Positions 45,420 through 56,762 of a stretch of DNA of 64,000 bases are shown here, one piece after another (position 1 is the first letter of the stretch; each line of letters opens with the position of its first letter). A model generated the notes under the pieces. The model worked only from the letters and a program-made list of their open reading frames with translations. It ran no database searches and was not told where the DNA came from. Location of the stretch: positions 496,001 through 560,000 of the forward strand of contig JACDTU010000015.1 in assembly GCA_022376465.1 (NCBI GenBank), written 5' to 3'. Source of the stretch: Cubamyces lactineus. Lineage: Eukaryota > Basidiomycota > Agaricomycetes > Polyporales > Polyporaceae. A program made the translations under genes and the position numbers.

Positions 45420-48252
45420 TCATACACCACTCGCGCGGCTGCGTTTCGGCTCGTGTGCGGACGTCTCGAAGGTAGCGTCCGCAGCACGCTTCTTCTTGCC
45501 AGTGCCCATCATACCGGTGTTTGGCTGGTAATTCGGTGGAAGCTGATCGCGGCAGCGATCGTTGAGAGGCCACGGTTTCTTCCAGTGCCTCGACAAGAAC
45601 GCAAGGATGTCTTTGTGGCTCGCCAGCTCCGCAGCCAGTAGCTCCAGCTCGGCGCGTTGTTCAAGTGTAATTTCGCGCTTCGGGGGTGCCTTGGAATCAG
45701 AGGTTGACTCGAAGATATCCGTGATCTCGGATTCGAGGAAGAGGTCCTCGACAGCTCCATCAGTGGATGTGGACCCGGAGGATGTCGATGTCACGTCGGC
45801 TTTGTGTTTGACGTAGAGCAGGTAGTGAGCCTGGAGGCGTCGTAGAAAGTCTTCGAATAGGTTGTTGATAGGGTGGGCTTGGGGAAGCTCCCTAGAGATA
45901 TCAGAGGAAGAGAGTTGCGATGAAGGCTGAGTGTCCTTGCTGGCGCTCGGAGGAGACGTGGTCGTGAGTTCTTCAGGCACGTAGAAACACAAAGCCAGTC
46001 CACGTGACGTGGTCAACTCCCCGTTCCACATGGTTTCGAACTTCTCTTTGCCGACGTAACAGACGCCATCTTCCTCTGTGTGACCATCGAAGTAGGCATC
46101 CATGAACTGTCCAACGTTGCGGCAGTTATGCGGGATGAATCGGATGGCATGATAGAGCAGTAGGTGAAAAAACGATTCCATGTCGTCTTGCACCAGGATC
46201 CTCTTGGAAGGCGTATTCAAGGCGCTAGCGGACATGAATTGCCATGTTCCCTGGATACAGCACGTTAGCTATCCGAAAAGGGTGTTATAGGAGACTGAAG
46301 GACTCACCGTACGGTCCGGCTGGCGAGGGCCCTCCTCAGGAGCGTCAATACGCTTGGCTAACTCCCAATCAGCAAGAAGCGGTTTCATCTCCTCTCTAAT
46401 GACACCGTCTCGCTCAACCACTACTGGGTGGATGAGTACGTTCCCTGCACTGATGTCTCGATGAATCAGGCGTTTGCGATTGTACGCCTCCCCGTGCGCT
46501 AGGAGATACTCAGTGAAATGCCGGAAATCGGGTGAAAAGCCGCATGCTCACCTCGAATACAGAGGATGACCAAGCCAACAAGTTGCTTCATATTGCGAAA
46601 TGTGGTCAATGGCTTCCCAACCTCGTTGACGACGAGACGGTAGTGTCGATGTGTCTTCAAAGGGCAATCCTCCTCGGTCCTGTCCTTGTTATTCAGACGC
46701 CAGATCTCCTGAGACCGCGTCGTCTGGTCTTCCACGTCGCCGTGGCACCGCACCGTTGGGACGAATGGAACGGGGCCGCCGTCGTCATCGCTGTTGAGTC
46801 TCTCCAAGATCTTGCCCTCCTGCTCAATACCGGTATGTGCGACACGCCATGCATCCTTTAGGTAGACGAGCGGGCCGTAAGGATCAGCCTCATCGACAGC
46901 AACAAACGTCTGAGTACCACGCCCAGCAATTCCAGATGCGCGGAAGTGAGTCTTGCCGACGAGGAAGTACCGGGGCCCCTTGGCATCATCGACCCTCAGT
47001 CGCCACCAGATGGTCCCGTCACCCTTCAATGACTTCTCAAACGCAGCGCGGGGATGATCACCAGGGATGGTAGGCTGAGCGGGCGCAGTCGTCGCTTCCT
47101 GCGCTTCCTTACGCTGGGCGTTGTCAGTGCCCACATCGGTGCCGGTATCTTGCAACTTGGGAGCCCGTGCACGATCCAACATGAGCCGGCCTAGGGGGCT
47201 TTCGCGGGCGATACGAGTAGCAGTCGGGTCATGGCCACGCTGAGCCGGCGTCATCCGTGCGAACCGCCAAATGAAACTCAAGAGCAGCTCCGGGTAAGCG
47301 ACGTAGTCAAACGGCTTGGTCGCGACGACCCCAGCACGATCCCAGCGGATGATGCGGACCATCTTGCCAAAGATAATGAGCATGAAGTGATGCGTACGTC
47401 GTTGGTTGTCGAAGATATAGCCAGAGTAGCACATGATCTGCCCCAGGATGTCTTGGCGTGTTGCGGACGCATCCTCATGATCGCCTGATGGGTTCGACTC
47501 GTCGAACGGGTCGTGCTGCACGTCCTCGGTCTTGCATTCGATCGAGAGCTCCATGTAAGCCCACCTCGTCTTCTTGCCAACCATTGGGACGTCGGAGCGG
47601 CGATACAGCCCCGCATCGATCTTGTCGTCCGTATCCGCATCCGGGTCAGGCGTGTTCGGATTCGAGATCGCCCTGTCATTCGGAAGGAGCCACTCTTGAT
47701 TAAGCGCATCCACCTGCCATAGCACGGTAGTGAGCAATCAGTGTAAGACGGATGCTCATCAAAAGAACGCACCAGTGGCTTATACATCTTATGCTCGGGC
47801 GTCGTTGCTACGCCTTGGAGATCGACCGCCTCCATCACGTCGGTGGGTTCGTCCTCTCCGGGTGGCGCGGGGACGAACCATTTCATGAACTCGTCGTATT
47901 CGACGATGATAGTCTTTCCACTCATACTGAGACGGAGCTTGCGCCGTTTTTCTTTGACGTCTGGTTGTTGCACTGAAGCGTAGTTTCTCGACTGGTAGTA
48001 TGACTTCTTGCCAGCGGGAGATGCGTCGTTAGGAGAGAAGGGTTCGTTGGGAACGGGGAGTGTGTCTTGGGCGTTGTTTGCCCCCGGCGTAGCCTGTGAG
48101 TCGTTGGGCTGGCTGCTATTGGCAGGCGGATCGGCGTGTAGTTCTCGAAGGCCGTTGGGACTGGGTGTACGAGGTGGTGGAGTACGAGGGACTGCGGCAG
48201 GATTCTCGTTAGGAACGGGGGGACCTGTAGGCAGGCCGGAAGTGTTAGCCAT
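45420..48252 (-). CDS. FunK1-type fungal protein kinase K7
   Basis: Model complement(join(45420..46250,46308..46498,46552..47713,47773..48252)), 887 aa, fully in frame. N-terminus MANTSGLPTG with PRTPPPRTPSP; pre-kinase module SDVPMVGKK, ELSIECK, ILGQIMCYS; kinase N-lobe LVYLKDAWR and QEGKILERL; HRDISAGNVLIHP; LLADWELAK; RQPDRT|GTWQFMSASAL; tail KKKRAAD...PKRSRASGV. Near-identical to K4 through exon 1 and the first part of exon 2, but differing strongly in exon 4, which suggests mosaic ancestry. The intact frame here shows what K4 has lost. A 201-bp MITE lies 0.47 kb upstream of the start. Confidence 0.85.
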
Positions 48253-48313
48253 GGTGTGCAGGCAAGAGGAGGTCGTGGTAGTAAAGAGAGACGTACGAGT
48301 GAGAGACTGGGGG

Positions 48314-48367
48314 ATTTATGTCAGTTAGCCAGCGAGAGGTTAGCCACAGCAAGCGCCGTATGGCTAA
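48314..48367 (-). promoter_or_regulatory. core promoter block of K7
   Basis: Coding-strand ATAAAT (plus 48314-48319) ends 62 bp before the ATG. Half-sites TTAGCC 48325-48330 and 48340-48345, GGCTAA 48362-48367. Confidence 0.6.
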
Positions 48368-48718
48368 AACCTGTGACGGATGTTGAACTTTGAGCGCTAG
48401 GACAAAGGAATTCACGCGCAACCGAGCTGACTTACTGGCCAAGTTGCAGGACAATGGGAGTCTGGGATAGAAATGAGCGCGGAGGACAGGCGACCGCGGG
48501 GCCCCGGCTCACACGTGTGACGCTCGATCTGAGACAATTGGTCAGCCCTTTGACATCTCCGCTGCTCGCCATAGCTCAACGGACCTTTTTCGCAGGGTAT
48601 ACTCGCGAACGCTTGCGAGAGGTGCGTGCAGCGCAGACAGCGGAACGAACAAGGTGAGCGGGCGCCTACTCTGATTGCTCTGGCTTGCGTGCGGGAGGAA
48701 CGGTCACGTGTGCGTAAC

Positions 48719-48919
48719 CAGTGTTGTCATTGACCCCGGACCCCGGAAAACGGCAGCGTAATCCAACACTGTCTGTCAGAACTGTGGAGTTAGCTTCGCG
48801 GTCTCCCTTCTGGTTTTGACCCGTTCTACAATGCCTGAAGGTCTCACCCGATTCTCTGAAGATTTGACGGAGTTCACACGCCATTGACCGGGTGGCATCA
48901 GTCCATTTTGACAACACTG
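48719..48919. mobile_element. hAT-like MITE, 201 bp
   Basis: Terminal inverted repeats CAGTGTTGTCA...TGACAACACTG. Flanked by TGCGTAAC at 48711-48718 and 48920-48927, an 8-bp target duplication. The uninterrupted site is seen in the K3, K4 and K6 upstream blocks (GTGTGCGTAACACCC). Its first eight bases match those of the 1,110-bp element, suggesting one transposase family. Confidence 0.85.
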
Positions 48920-49040
48920 TGCGTAACATCCGTCACACTCGCTGCAACCCTTGAGGTTTCGGTGGCTGTGCACGCAGTTGCTACCTGGTGCTTACTTGCA
49001 CAATCGGATACGATCAGATACTCAAGCCCGGCGCGCCCAA

Positions 49041-49635
49041 TCGTCTAATCGATACGACTGAGAATGGCTGGGGTTCTCAGTATTGCTCTTGGTTCGGACA
49101 CACAGGCCAGCCAACGACGGCTGTCCAAAGAATCTGGTCAAGGCTCCGGCAATCGCATCGCATCCGAGTCAAACAAAGAGTCCGACCACTGACATCCTGG
49201 CGGAACTCCCTTGTATGACCGGGCAAGGTCGAAGTCCAAGCCGGAACACTGCATTGCAGTGCTTTCAACACCTAAGCTACTCGAGACACGAATGTGTGGA
49301 CGGCGACAATGTTGCCGGATTGGGCGGTACTGCTTCATTTGTAAGAGTACATGAATACACATCGCACGACCATACCGAATGCTTTGTACAGGAACACTTG
49401 ACAGAGGAATCGTTAGGCGTGAGAAGACCCGTACAGTATAAGTTGTTGTGCGCCACTAGTACACACGCCCTTCGCCTGGTGATGGAGCCCCTACCCTGTA
49501 CCCGTAGATTCCACTCTCTATCTCCTGCGAGACTTGTCAGGAACTCGATCCTTCTCTGGACAACCCCCCTCGCATACTCTCCCATGAGGGGATCGGTCAT
49601 GGCCTCGTGCGAAGCGAAGTCGGCAGCCAACGCAC
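49041..49635. other. spacer between K7 upstream block and FunK1 fragment
   Basis: An open frame (49083-49685, plus) exists but lacks recognisable homology; I see no supported gene. Confidence 0.4.
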
Positions 49636-50140
49636 GAGCTTACGAGCGTTCTCAAAGTCGTCAAGCGGCAAGCGAACCTCATTGACAACGAGCCGATAGT
49701 GCGCATATGTCTTGGATGGTGACTTCAGCCTCTTTCCGGTGTTCTTCTCCCAAAGGTCTTGACACTGAGTGATCTGACATCGGACATCGCCATGACACCG
49801 GAGCGTTGGGACGAACGGAACAGGGCCGCCATCGTCCTCACTATTCAAATGCGCCAGAATCTTGCCCAATAGCTCGAGCCCGATCTCTGTGATGCGCCAC
49901 ACGTCCTCGAGATAGACGAAGCGTCCTTGCGGGTCGGCCTCGTCGATGGCTATGAACGTCTGGATTCCGCGGCGCACGATCCCGTATGCGACGTAGTGGG
50001 GCATGCCAACCAGGAAGTATTGAGTTCCATTCTCTGCGTCGTCCACCCTGAGCCGCCAGCAGACCGCGTCGCCTTTCAGCGACTTGGCGAACGCTGCGCG
50101 CGCGTGGTCGCCAATGATACCTGGCACAATATGGTCGTCA
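49636..50140 (-). pseudogene. FunK1 kinase fragment (N-lobe part of exon 2)
   Basis: Reads IVPGIIGDHARAAFAKSL, LRVDDAENGTQYFLVGMPHY, FVYLEDVWR, GGPVPFVPTLRCHGDV and YRLVVNEVRLPL, then breaks at ENARKLV. The beta-3 Lys of YLKD is Glu here. The pre-kinase module, catalytic loop and C-lobe are missing. Closest in motif order to K8. It sits only 70 bp from the end of T2. Confidence 0.8.
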
Positions 50141-50208
50141 TTTTCAGTTGTTTTGGGCCACCACTACCTCTGCCATACGACCGCGCACATAAATACAAAA
50201 GATGGTGC

Positions 50209-51167
50209 CTACATGATCGCATACGTGCCTGCAATCATCGATACACCTAGACAAGCACTCGCGAAGCTACTCAACGCGATAGGCAAGGACGTCCAGAAGT
50301 ATGTGATGGTACCGATGAGGGCGAGGACGAAGCCAATCGTAGACATGGCACCCACGACGGTATGGCAGCGCGTGAGTGTCTGGATCATGGACCGCAGCAT
50401 GCGGAGAGCGCCACTGTCCTCGGATCCTGGCGTTTCTGGGCTGAGCTTCGCAGTGCAGGATCCCCCGGACACGAATGCGAACGGTTTGACCTGGTAGACG
50501 GTAACGAGCGAGCGGAAGTCTCGAGGCGTAATGGTAGACGTAGCACCGACGCGCTCAGAGACGTGCTGCTTGTTGCCGACGGACGGTCGCTGCGATGGGA
50601 TTTGGCGTAGAGGGGTGCTACCGCCAGATTCATCCGCGTGCTCTGCAGCTTGTACTTGTTCTTCGGCGTCCTCGAGGCGGTAGCGGATGAGGACGAAAGA
50701 TGCCAGGTACGCCAATATAGCTGAGGATGACATGAGTAAACATTTTGTCAATATAACCGCGCGTGCTACGCACATGCACACACGTGCAGAATGATCGCAC
50801 CGCCCAACGTTGCGGACTTAAGGACGTCTACACTCGACCATAGACTGATGTCCTGAGGTAGGGCAACCGTTGCGTAACCGTACAACATGCTGTCAATAGA
50901 CACGAAGAAGGTTGTCTGTTGATGTGAGTCGGGCCGACGTCAGTTGGCCGGCCAAGTTTCATATGAGCTATGTTACGCACAATGACCGCCATGGTCTGCA
51001 ACCTATCTAGCCACACCTGCACCACGGCCAACAGCGCATCTTTCGTCGCATCATCCGTCGTAGGTGGCACTGACCGTGATGGAGATGTTAAAGATCAAGT
51101 ACTTGAGCACGAACGGCTGGCCAGACTCACCAGTGCTCTGCAATCTGGATACGAGCGATCTGAACAT
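50209..51167 (-). CDS. three-helix membrane protein T2, paralogue of T1
   Basis: Model complement(join(50209..50720,50774..50915,50981..51069,51131..51167)), 259 aa. Exon 1 starts at MFRSLVSRLQST; the same intron phases as T1 and an identical 142-nt exon 3 support it. Shared landmarks: ALLAVVQVWLDRLQTMAVI, TTFFVSIDSMLY, IILHVCASILAYLASFVLIRY (first helix) and two C-terminal helices (GFVLALIGTITYFW and IALSSFASACLGVSMIAG). The central polar domain is divergent and shorter in part. Probably a membrane protein; function unknown. Confidence 0.7.
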
Positions 51168-52194
51168 GGAGCCAGCTCACGCTTGGCTTGGTTCGTGAGA
51201 GGAGAGAAGAGTCGAAGGCAACGGTTCCCAAGTGCTTCCTTGTACAGAAGCCTCCCGGAGAGTGCTGCCTGATGATCCGAACAAGGGCATCTCGGAGGCC
51301 GTCGCACTCACGTCCACCTGCCCGACGAGCGCTTCGTTCTACGAAGCACACTCTTTTTGACAACGACACTGTGGTATGTGTTTCAACAATGCAGCAGAGG
51401 AATCATAGTCCATCTATGGTGGTAGGAGCAAGCCGTCAAGCTGGGCGAGTTACTACAAGTAGACTGGGTGTTAACTTGTGAGAGCTAGAACCCCTCGGTG
51501 GCGCATCAGAACCGTGGGAGCTAGCATAGCGCCCATATTTTGACGAGGACCCCAGTCTGCATCGTCTGACTTTTGAAGCTCTTTTGTGCCCTCTTGCTCC
51601 CTAAACTTTTCTTTCTGACTGCGAGTCGAGAACGTTACGCTACAGATGAACTTGGATTGGCGCGTGTCCTATAGAAAGAGCGGAAATGGAAGCGCGTTTC
51701 CTGGATTTGGCTACCTCAGTGGGCTGTAGACGTGCTGGGTCCTGTTGGTGGTAAGTACCTCGATTCCTGCAGATTCATGTGGCCTGGCTTCTGTCCATGC
51801 AGCCTGGATGAAAATACCGTATCGCTGCGTTCTATCTGACGAGGGGTCGCGTGTCTTCTCGGACATGCGGCGCTCTTGCATGATTCGCCCCTCATGGGGC
51901 GTTATCTTCTCTCTGAGCTTCACTTGAGTTTTATAGATCGTATTCGATATTCACAGCTTACAATGCGCTTTCTAGGCTACCCCCGCAGAACAAAAAACGT
52001 AAACCCTGCTCTTCTCTGATACAACACATTGCTGCTCTCGTGCCTGCAAATGGTCATCTCTGTCCGACGCGAGGGAGAGTGTGCGAATCGGCCGTGGCGC
52101 GCGTGATTCTGTATAATCTGCACCACAAGTAAAAGGTGAGCATTTACTCGTAGATTGTGCGCCCGACACGCCCGTACCCCTACACATGTAAGGG
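51168..52194. other. intergenic
   Basis: No gene supported. It separates the start of T2 from the end of the eIF4E-binding-motif gene. Confidence 0.5.
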
Positions 52195-52857
52195 TTATTG
52201 TTTAGAGGCTTCGAGTTGCCCGGGCTGTTCTCCTCGCGAGATAGGGGCAGTTGTGTTGGCCTCGTCGAGTGCTAATGGGTCTCCGGCTCCTTTTCTCTTG
52301 CGTCGTGCTCTAGCACGCGCCTTCGCACCACTCTTTGAGAGGGCGAGGTCGGCTTGTATGGGTCCGGCTGTGCTGTGCTGGTGCTCTGATTTTCCAATGG
52401 CTTCGTTGGGTTTCAGTAGGCGCTGTCCGCGTGTCCCTCGCTTGTGACCTCCTGCGGCATTGTTGAGCAGCTCCGAGGGTTCCAATCCGTAATGAGCGAG
52501 GGGAAGTACAATGTTGGGTTTATCCACGCAGACGTGCTGGAATTGCAGAAGGAACTCGCGATTGTATCTGACCACCGTATCCGTGTTCAGTCAACCAGCC
52601 TAGAGAGATGAACTGGCAGCACACCTGTACTTCCCCGGCGGTGCAACATCATTTAGACAGGGCAGTGGGCCAGACACGCCAGCGGGATATGGGACTTTCT
52701 TCAGGTCTTTCACGAATCGTGCTCTGGCGAGTGCTTCGCAGAAGCTGTCCGGTTCCGCGGTGGGAGAGCCGGTAGCAGTGTTCGTCGCCCGACTATCCTT
52801 GCGCTCTTCTGCAGCGATCTCGCCCTCAGGCGACGCTTTATGAGCTGTTTGATCCAT
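52195..52857 (-). CDS. free-standing eIF4E-binding-motif protein derived from eIF4G
   Basis: Model complement(join(52195..52567,52625..52857)), 201 aa. ATG start MDQTAHKASPEG. The segment VPYPAGVSGPLPCLNDVAP ending in PGKYR, then the intron in the same phase-2 position as eIF4G-derived A and B, then YNREFLLQFQHVC (Y79, L84, L85), correspond to the eIF4E-binding region of eIF4G. After it come DKPNIVLPLAHYGLEPSE, also eIF4G-like, and a basic tail (AKARARARRKRKG). There is no room for MIF4G or MA3. By analogy with 4E-BPs, such a protein could compete with eIF4G for eIF4E and repress cap-dependent translation; this is inference. Alternatively it is a decaying 5' fragment, although the open, spliced frame argues for some constraint. 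Confidence 0.65.
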
Positions 52858-53884
52858 CCTGATGGTGAGATGTGCGATCCCGTCAAGACGACCAGCTGTT
52901 AAACGCCCTGATCATTCTAGATTAACGCTGATTCATCGTGTTTGAATAGCATCCGCTCACCCACTCGGTAACCAATGCCTCGACGGTCAAGATTCCCGTC
53001 CGGACGGCGACTGTACGCTAATCGGTTGCTAATTCACGACGCGCGGATGCAGCGCCCTTGTATAGGTGGCTGCTGCGGCCGCAAAGAACTCGGACGGTAA
53101 TGCAAAACACGTTTTTGCGGTATAAGGACCGCAGTACCCGCACGTCGTAGCTTCTATCAGCGATTCAAAGGGTTCTCAGAGCGATGTGGCCTGCGGTAGG
53201 CCACGCCTTTGTCTTCGAGAAACCTTAACCGCATTGACATAACGAACTTCACAGGGTCGCTCAAATGTAGTTATGGGCAGATCGATAGGCCACGGTTGGG
53301 TACGTCAAAGGTTTTCATTCTTAAACACACTCTAGCCGGGCGAGCTTGTTAGAGCGATCAACATGTCCGATCCCACCAATTCGCTACGCCCGATGTCAGG
53401 ATGTTCGGTCTCTGAACTACGGATGCCCACAGTCCACCTTCTTTTCCCCTGCGCGTCCGGTGCACAGCGGCTGACGCTTGTGTCAGAACCCGAGTCATGT
53501 GCCCCTGCGGTAGCGAGAAATATAATACAAAATGCTGTAAGTCCGACTCATATTCCATCGGCCTACTTGAGCGTATGCATGGATAGCTGCGCCAGCAGCC
53601 TTAACGCACCGCGCTGAGTCGATAATGAGATCGGGAAGAAAACCTTCGTGTGAACTCGCCGGGGAGTCAAATCATCGGCATCATCGCACCGGAATCATGG
53701 GAGGAGATACGCGTTGTGGTCGCCTGGGAACGCATCTGCCAAACTCAATCGCGGGTACGCGTCTGCCCCGGAGCGCAGCTCCTGCAGTGATGGAACAGCT
53801 GGACATGTATATGAACCGACCTCTAGAGTGGGCTGTGCGGCACCGCACTTCCTCTACTCCCTCACGTTGCAGCCCTCTGCTACC
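52858..53884. other. intergenic, divergent promoters
   Basis: Between the 4E-motif gene (-) and acetyltransferase G1 (+). No gene supported. Confidence 0.5.
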
Positions 53885-55135
53885 ATGGATGCCTCGGGGG
53901 ATGATACCAAGACCGTCATCCAGGTCCAAACGGACACTACGGAGCTTGCTTTCGACTTGGAGGACAGCCGCGTCCATGAGAGTGCTCTGCTCACTGCATG
54001 GGATGAACTCCTGCCCCTCTCCGTGGAAGCTACGGTCGCCAATAGGCCGAACATGTACGAGTTCGCCAACACCCATAGCCTTCTCTTTGCTGCGGTGCTT
54101 GTGCAAGTCGTTCAAATCGTCGTAGGCCCACCTGTCGACTCGACCCCTAAATCTGCGATCAGCCTGCAGCCCGATGCTTCTTCACCTGATGCGGTGAGCG
54201 AAGAATTCGCATACGCTAAGTTGTGGACTTGGTGCTCATATACACCTTTGTAGAATGAAACGCAGCCCACAGTTGAGCCACCGTCGGACGGAACGGATGA
54301 CCCTGCGCGGGTCATCGAACGTCGCACCGTCTGGAATACGGCAGGACTCATCTATGTCTCCCAATCTCCGATACCTCAACAAGTCCATATCGGCGTCGGC
54401 ATCCTGCCCAACTTCCGAACCAAAGGTGTGGCGAGACAGGCATGCACCATAGCGCTCGACTGGGCTGTGAATGCTCTGCAAGCGCATCGCGTTCAGGCGC
54501 GCATCATCTCTTCTCCTCATATCAACCGCACGCGCAGCTTGTTCGCCTCCCTCGGCTTCTCCTACGAAGGCGTCCACCGCCGCATCGTAGCGAACGCCGC
54601 CGGCGAGTGGGCCGATGTGATGCACATGGGCATTCTCGACACCGATTGGTGCATCCGCACCAGGCTCGCGTCCGCCCCGAAGAGCTTATGGGACGAGCTG
54701 TTGGGACGACATCAGCGCGAGGTTGAAGAGCTTCTAAGGGATGAGGCGCGCCGGGATGCGCTTCGCAAGACGAATAGCATGGAGACCATCCGCGTCGCTC
54801 TTGAGCCCCAGGACGTGGGATTCGACCGTCAAGGCCGGGCGGCTCGTTCTCCTTCCCCTCTCTCTGCTGTATCGTCTGCTATGTCCTCTAGGTCGTCGTC
54901 TGTGGCACCGGAATCTGCATATGGCTCTTGTGAGGAGCGCGAGATGACTCCGTTCGACGCTGAGGCGGAACATAACTGGGTCCGAATCGTGGACGGTATC
55001 CAGAGCGCTGAAAGCCATACTTCCACCCTCGACCAGTACACGAGACCTCCCTCCACTACCAGTTTCTCTTCGTATGGCACCTTGGGGACGTCGTTCACCA
55101 TCTCGTCAGGAGTACGAAGCATGGACGACAACTAG
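53885..55135 (+). CDS. GNAT-family N-acetyltransferase-like protein G1
   Basis: Model join(53885..54193,54254..55135), 396 aa. The N-terminal part (LEDSRVHESALLTAWDELLP) is shared with G2. Residues about 148-230 carry the GNAT core: the acetyl-CoA loop in HIGVGILPNFRTKGVARQA (R/Q-x-x-G-x-G/A type), helix, then IISSPHINRTRSLFASLGFS and EGVHRRIV, ending in ADVMHMGILDTDW, the last strands of the fold. A long Ser-rich, probably disordered tail follows to residue 396. It would transfer acetyl from acetyl-CoA to an unknown amine. An open upstream extension in frame exists, but 53885 is chosen by comparison with G2. Confidence 0.75.
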
Positions 55136-55638
55136 ATCACGAACACTTCTCTTCCCTATCAATGATGGTTTGTCACAGCATGTAGTGTATGATCACGACT
55201 AGGCCCAGGATTGAAACATGTATGAATCACAGCCTCAGACGTATCTAAGCCATTAGCCATTCACTTTCTCCTATCTTCTGATACCAATTGTGAATGTCAA
55301 TGCCTCGCCACGGGCCAATATCAGGGTCAAGAAAGGTATGATCCCGCCGATGATCGCTTGGACCTCGAGGTACTGCTTGTATCTGTCAATTATGTGGCAC
55401 GCGTCACTTGTACTACTTACGTGGTATTAATATTGCTAGAAGTGCTGGAAATAAGACGTGTCATGGCGTAGTGTCCACCTACCTCCAGCATCAGCCTACA
55501 GATACTGCGGTTGCAGCTGATGTCCCTGCTGCGGCATCACCCAGCCACGTATATCAACTGGTCCTCTGCGCTTGGAACCTGAGCTACTAACGGTTCCTCC
55601 ATCGCTCTTAGGCCTTCCCGCTATATCCCTCCACTGCC
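55136..55638. other. spacer between G1 and G2
   Basis: Promoter of G2 expected here; no gene seen. Confidence 0.6.
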
Positions 55639-56762
55639 ATGAATAATTCTCCGACAAAGCCCACGGCCGAGATGCAGTACAACCGTCACGTCACAGACTT
55701 GGTTGAACTTTCGTTCGAGCTAGACGACAGTCGCGTCGACCAATGCGCTCTGCTTACGGCATGGGACGAACTTTTACCGTTCTCTGTAGAGGCTGCAATC
55801 GTTAACAGGCCTAGCCTGTTCGAGTTTGCAAGTACACACAGCCTTCTCTTCGCCGCTGTGCTGGTCCCACTTGTCGAGTTCGAAGACCTTCCTCCCGCTC
55901 CTCCGCGCAGAGGCAGACCCAATCGGAACGGCATACACGCCAAAAGTTCTAAACCATCCGAGGTGAGCGAGGACCTATGAGATTGAGTAGATATCGTACA
56001 AATATATTGCATACCTAGCAGAAAGGAGACCAATTCAAGCAGCCCGACGGCACGGACGATGCCGAGCAAGTCGTTAGACGTGGCAATCGCCTGAAGACGG
56101 CGGGCGTTGTGTATGTTTCGCAATCTGCAATCCCTCAGCAGGCTTACATCGGCATCGGCATCCTACCCACCTTCCGAGGAAAAGGCATAGCACGGCGCGC
56201 GTGTGACCTGATGCTCGAGAGGGCCTTCGACGCGCTCCAGACCCATCATATTCAGGCGCGCATCATGTCTTCTCCCTATATCGCCCGCGCTCGCAGTCTG
56301 TTCGTGGCGGCTGGTTTTACCTTCGAAGGCGTACAGCGCCGTGTTGTGACCAACGCGGCTGGCGAGTGGGCCGACGTGATGCACATGGGTATCCTCGATA
56401 CGGCCTGGTGTATCCACACCAATCACGTGTCCACTACGAATGGCCCATGGGACGAACTCCTGGAGAGACATCAGCGCGAGGCAGAAGAGCTTCTGTTGGA
56501 GGAAACGCGCCGGAAATCAAAGGCGGGTACGCTCCGCCAGACGGACAGCATGGAGGCCATCCGCGTCATTGTTGAGCCACAAGGATGGGATTCCGACTAT
56601 CGCGACCGCAAGACTCGCTCACCTTCCCCTCTGTCTGCCACACCAACTGCATCTCCTTCCAGATCTCCATCAAGGGCGTCAGAATCGTCCACAGACGACT
56701 CTAGTGACGAGAACATAACGCCACACGATACAAACTCGGAGGACAACAAGGCGCAGCCTTAG
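55639..56762 (+). CDS. GNAT-family N-acetyltransferase-like protein G2
   Basis: Model join(55639..55962,56022..56762), 354 aa. Tandem paralogue of G1 in the same orientation with the intron at the same place. Shared: LDDSRVDQCALLTAWDELLP, YEFA-like FEFASTHSLLFAAVLV, and the GNAT acetyl-CoA loop YIGIGILPTFRGKGIARRA (about 150-169), then IMSSPYIARARSLFVAAGFT and ADVMHMGILDTAW. The Ser-rich tail is shorter than in G1. Substrate unknown; no signal peptide. Confidence 0.75.

Larger units (their letters stand above)
48253..49040. repeat. FunK1 upstream duplicon (K7 copy) carrying a MITE
   Basis: Similar to the other copies on both sides of the 201-bp insertion at 48719-48919; similarity fades after TTGCACAATCGGATACGATC (48997-49016). 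Confidence 0.75.

Noticed and set aside
49083..49685. 200-residue plus-strand open frame
   Set aside because: It overlaps the FunK1 fragment on the opposite strand, has no ATG start and has no recognisable motif.
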